Assembly (NCBI GenBank): GCA_030840885.1 | Contig: JAVEDQ010000153.1 | Span: 1 to 8,059, forward strand | Length of the DNA: 8,059 nucleotides | Source: Frankiaceae bacterium | GTDB lineage: Bacteria > Actinomycetota > Actinomycetes > Frankiales > Frankiaceae | Direction: 5' to 3' | Shown: one piece after another, positions 6,508 through 8,059 of the stretch | Layout: every line of letters starts with the position of its first letter | Numbering within the stretch: position 1 is the stretch's first letter | Translations under genes and position numbers: made by a program | The notes under the pieces: generated by a model | The model's input: only the letters and a program-made list of their open reading frames with translations | Database searches by the model: none | What the model was told of the DNA's origin: nothing

Positions 6508-8059
6508 TACTGGGACGGGCCGCCGTAGACCTGGTACTCCCCGGCGACGGCGAGCACGCGTTGGCCGGCAGCGGGTGGCGGCGAGGAACCGTCGGCGTAG
6601 GCGAGCGTGACGACGTAGCGCGCCGGGTCGGTCTGCTTCACGTTCTGCTGCTCGATCGGCCCTTGCCAGAAGGGGGCCAGCTGCACGTCGACGTGATCGC
6701 GGACCAGCGCGAGCACGAGCCCGTAGCCCGGGAAGGACGTGCCGACGATGACGGGACGCGTCGTCGACGCGAAATCGACCCGGACCGCCGAGCGGCCGTC
6801 CGGCCCCACCAGACCACGCTGCGCCAGATCCTGGCGGACCGCGAGCTCCAGCGCGGTGAGGTTCCCCGAGTAGTCCGTCTGTGGAGTCGGCGCGCGCACG
6901 GTCGCCGCGGTGAGCCCGACAACGGCCACCAGTGCCGCGACCGTCCCGACCACCCCGGCTGCCGTCAGCACTGGTCTCGCCACCTCCCGCGTCAGCCGCG
7001 CTCTCGTGACGAAACCGGCCAGCACGGGCAGCAGGGTCACCCCGACGAAGATCCAGACGAGGGCGCCGACGACGGCGGTCCACGCCGTGACGTAGGGGAA
7101 CGGAAGGCCTTGCACACGCGCCACGGCCGCCACCCCGGCAAGGCCGAGAACCACCGTCAGCGCAGCCAACCAGAGCAGATCCCCCCGGCGCTGCCGCCAG
7201 GCCACGAACACCGCCAGCGCGAAGGCGCCGGCCGCGAGCACCGCCGCCCAGAGCGGTTCCTGCAGCGGCAACAGGACCTGGTGCGGAGGCTGCACCCCGA
7301 CCGCGTAGGTCGGCAGCTTCGCCAGTTCGTCGGCGATGGCGCGCACGCCGAGGCGGACCGTGGAGTCGGACTGAGAGGTGCGTAGGTAGTGCAGCAGCGC
7401 CGACCCGTTCGGTCGATCACCGGTCAGCTGCTGGACCAGAGGTGGCAACCAGACGAGTCCGGTAACGACGAAGGTCGTCCCCAGCGCCACGAGCAGACGC
7501 CGGCCGCCGGGGTCGCCGGTGCCCCGGCGCCGCCGCAGCCAACCGACGAGCAGGCCGAGGCCCGTCAACCCGAGCGTCGCCCCCACCGGCGCGAGGTAGC
7601 CGACATGGGACTGCACGGCCAGCGACATGAGCAGGACCGCGATCGGCAACGCCATGGGGCGACCGGTGAGCGCGGTCCAGCAGAGGAGGACTGCGAGCAG
7701 CAGCGGAAGCACGGGTAGGTAGGGGTTCCAGGAGTCGCGGAGGAACCCGGCTTCCATCAGGCGGAGCGTGACGACCAGGACCACGATCGTCCACAGCCCG
7801 GCAGCAGTGCCGAATCTGGCCCGCACGATGTACGCGCACCCGCCGAGACTCAGGGCGGCGATCAGCAGCGTGCCGATGGCGAGTGACTCGTGCGCCTCCC
7901 CCAGCAGCCGGTAGGGAACGCTCAGCAGGTAGGCGCCGAGCGGACCTGGGTGGTAGAAGTCGAATCGGGAGTACGGCCCGAGCAGGACGGGATGCACCCC
8001 CACGTCCCGGACCCGCAGCTCCAGCACGGCCTGGTCGCCGTACGGGAGGTACCGACCAC
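6507..8059 (-). CDS. Polytopic membrane protein, GT-C-like (5' end cut by window edge)
   Basis: The frame is open to the right edge, so the start lies outside; 516 codons are visible. The GTG at 8027 is an internal codon, because homology to the paralogue at 3455-5227 begins upstream of it. Visible residues 7-10 are GDQA, matching GDEA there. Further shared blocks are YHPGPLGAYLL with DPGPLLYE, DSWNPYLPVLP with PTWNPYAPLVP, SHVGYLAP with AHLMFVVP, VWLPPLVQQL with CWTPSVVQEL, and AWRQRR in both. About ten hydrophobic segments are followed by a C-terminal domain of about 120 residues that is probably outside the membrane. The missing part should hold the first membrane helix. By analogy it is a polyprenyl-phosphate-dependent glycosyltransferase, but this is inferred. 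It ends in TAA, overlapping the acyltransferase ATG by one base, and is the first visible gene of the four-gene run. Confidence 0.8.
   Translation of the reverse strand, partial: GRYLPYGDQAVLELRVRDVGVHPVLLGPYSRFDFYHPGPLGAYLLSVPYRLLGEAHESLAIGTLLIAALSLGGCAYIVRARFGTAAGLWTIVVLVVTLRLMEAGFLRDSWNPYLPVLPLLLAVLLCWTALTGRPMALPIAVLLMSLAVQSHVGYLAPVGATLGLTGLGLLVGWLRRRRGTGDPGGRRLLVALGTTFVVTGLVWLPPLVQQLTGDRPNGSALLHYLRTSQSDSTVRLGVRAIADELAKLPTYAVGVQPPHQVLLPLQEPLWAAVLAAGAFALAVFVAWRQRRGDLLWLAALTVVLGLAGVAAVARVQGLPFPYVTAWTAVVGALVWIFVGVTLLPVLAGFVTRARLTREVARPVLTAAGVVGTVAALVAVVGLTAATVRAPTPQTDYSGNLTALELAVRQDLAQRGLVGPDGRSAVRVDFASTTRPVIVGTSFPGYGLVLALVRDHVDVQLAPFWQGPIEQQNVKQTDPARYVVTLAYADGSSPPPAAGQRVLAVAGEYQVYGGPSQ

Overview
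The window is high-GC DNA from an actinobacterium. The clearest evidence is a ribosomal protein S1 of the four-S1-domain actinobacterial type with a long charged C-terminal tail, closely resembling mycobacterial RpsA as I remember it. GTG and TTG start codons, GC-rich third positions and long spurious open frames on both strands fit this. I cannot fix the genus from sequence alone.

Left part (1-1397, minus strand): rpsA, complete at its 5' end with a TTG start, and cut by the window edge near its 3' end. A divergent intergenic region of about 250 bases (1398-1645) separates it from a plus-strand class I SAM-dependent methyltransferase (1646-2575). The predicted N-terminus of that protein is an unusual proline-rich stretch encoded by three 15-bp tandem repeats. 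The methyltransferase next to rpsA looks like ordinary chromosomal core context.

Right part (2532-8059, minus strand): four genes in one direction, probably one operon transcribed from right to left. In transcription order they are a polytopic GT-C-like membrane protein cut by the right window edge, an acyltransferase-3 family membrane O-acyltransferase, a second GT-C-like membrane protein, and a soluble GT2-family glycosyltransferase of the polyprenyl/dolichyl-phosphate sugar synthase type. The first two overlap by one base (TAATG); the next gaps are 47 and 80 bases. The last gene runs tail-to-tail into the methyltransferase with a 44-bp overlap.

The two GT-C-like proteins are paralogues. 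They share GD(E/Q)A in the first external loop, a DPGPL/HPGPL motif, WNPY, (A/S)H in a mid-protein helix, W-x-P-x-x-V-Q and a C-terminal extracytoplasmic domain. My inferred model is that the GT2 enzyme makes a polyprenyl-phosphate-linked sugar on the cytoplasmic face, the GT-C proteins use such a donor on the outer face, and the acyltransferase decorates the glycan or glycolipid. The substrates cannot be read from the sequence. I see no RNA genes, CRISPR arrays, insertion sequences or phage genes.
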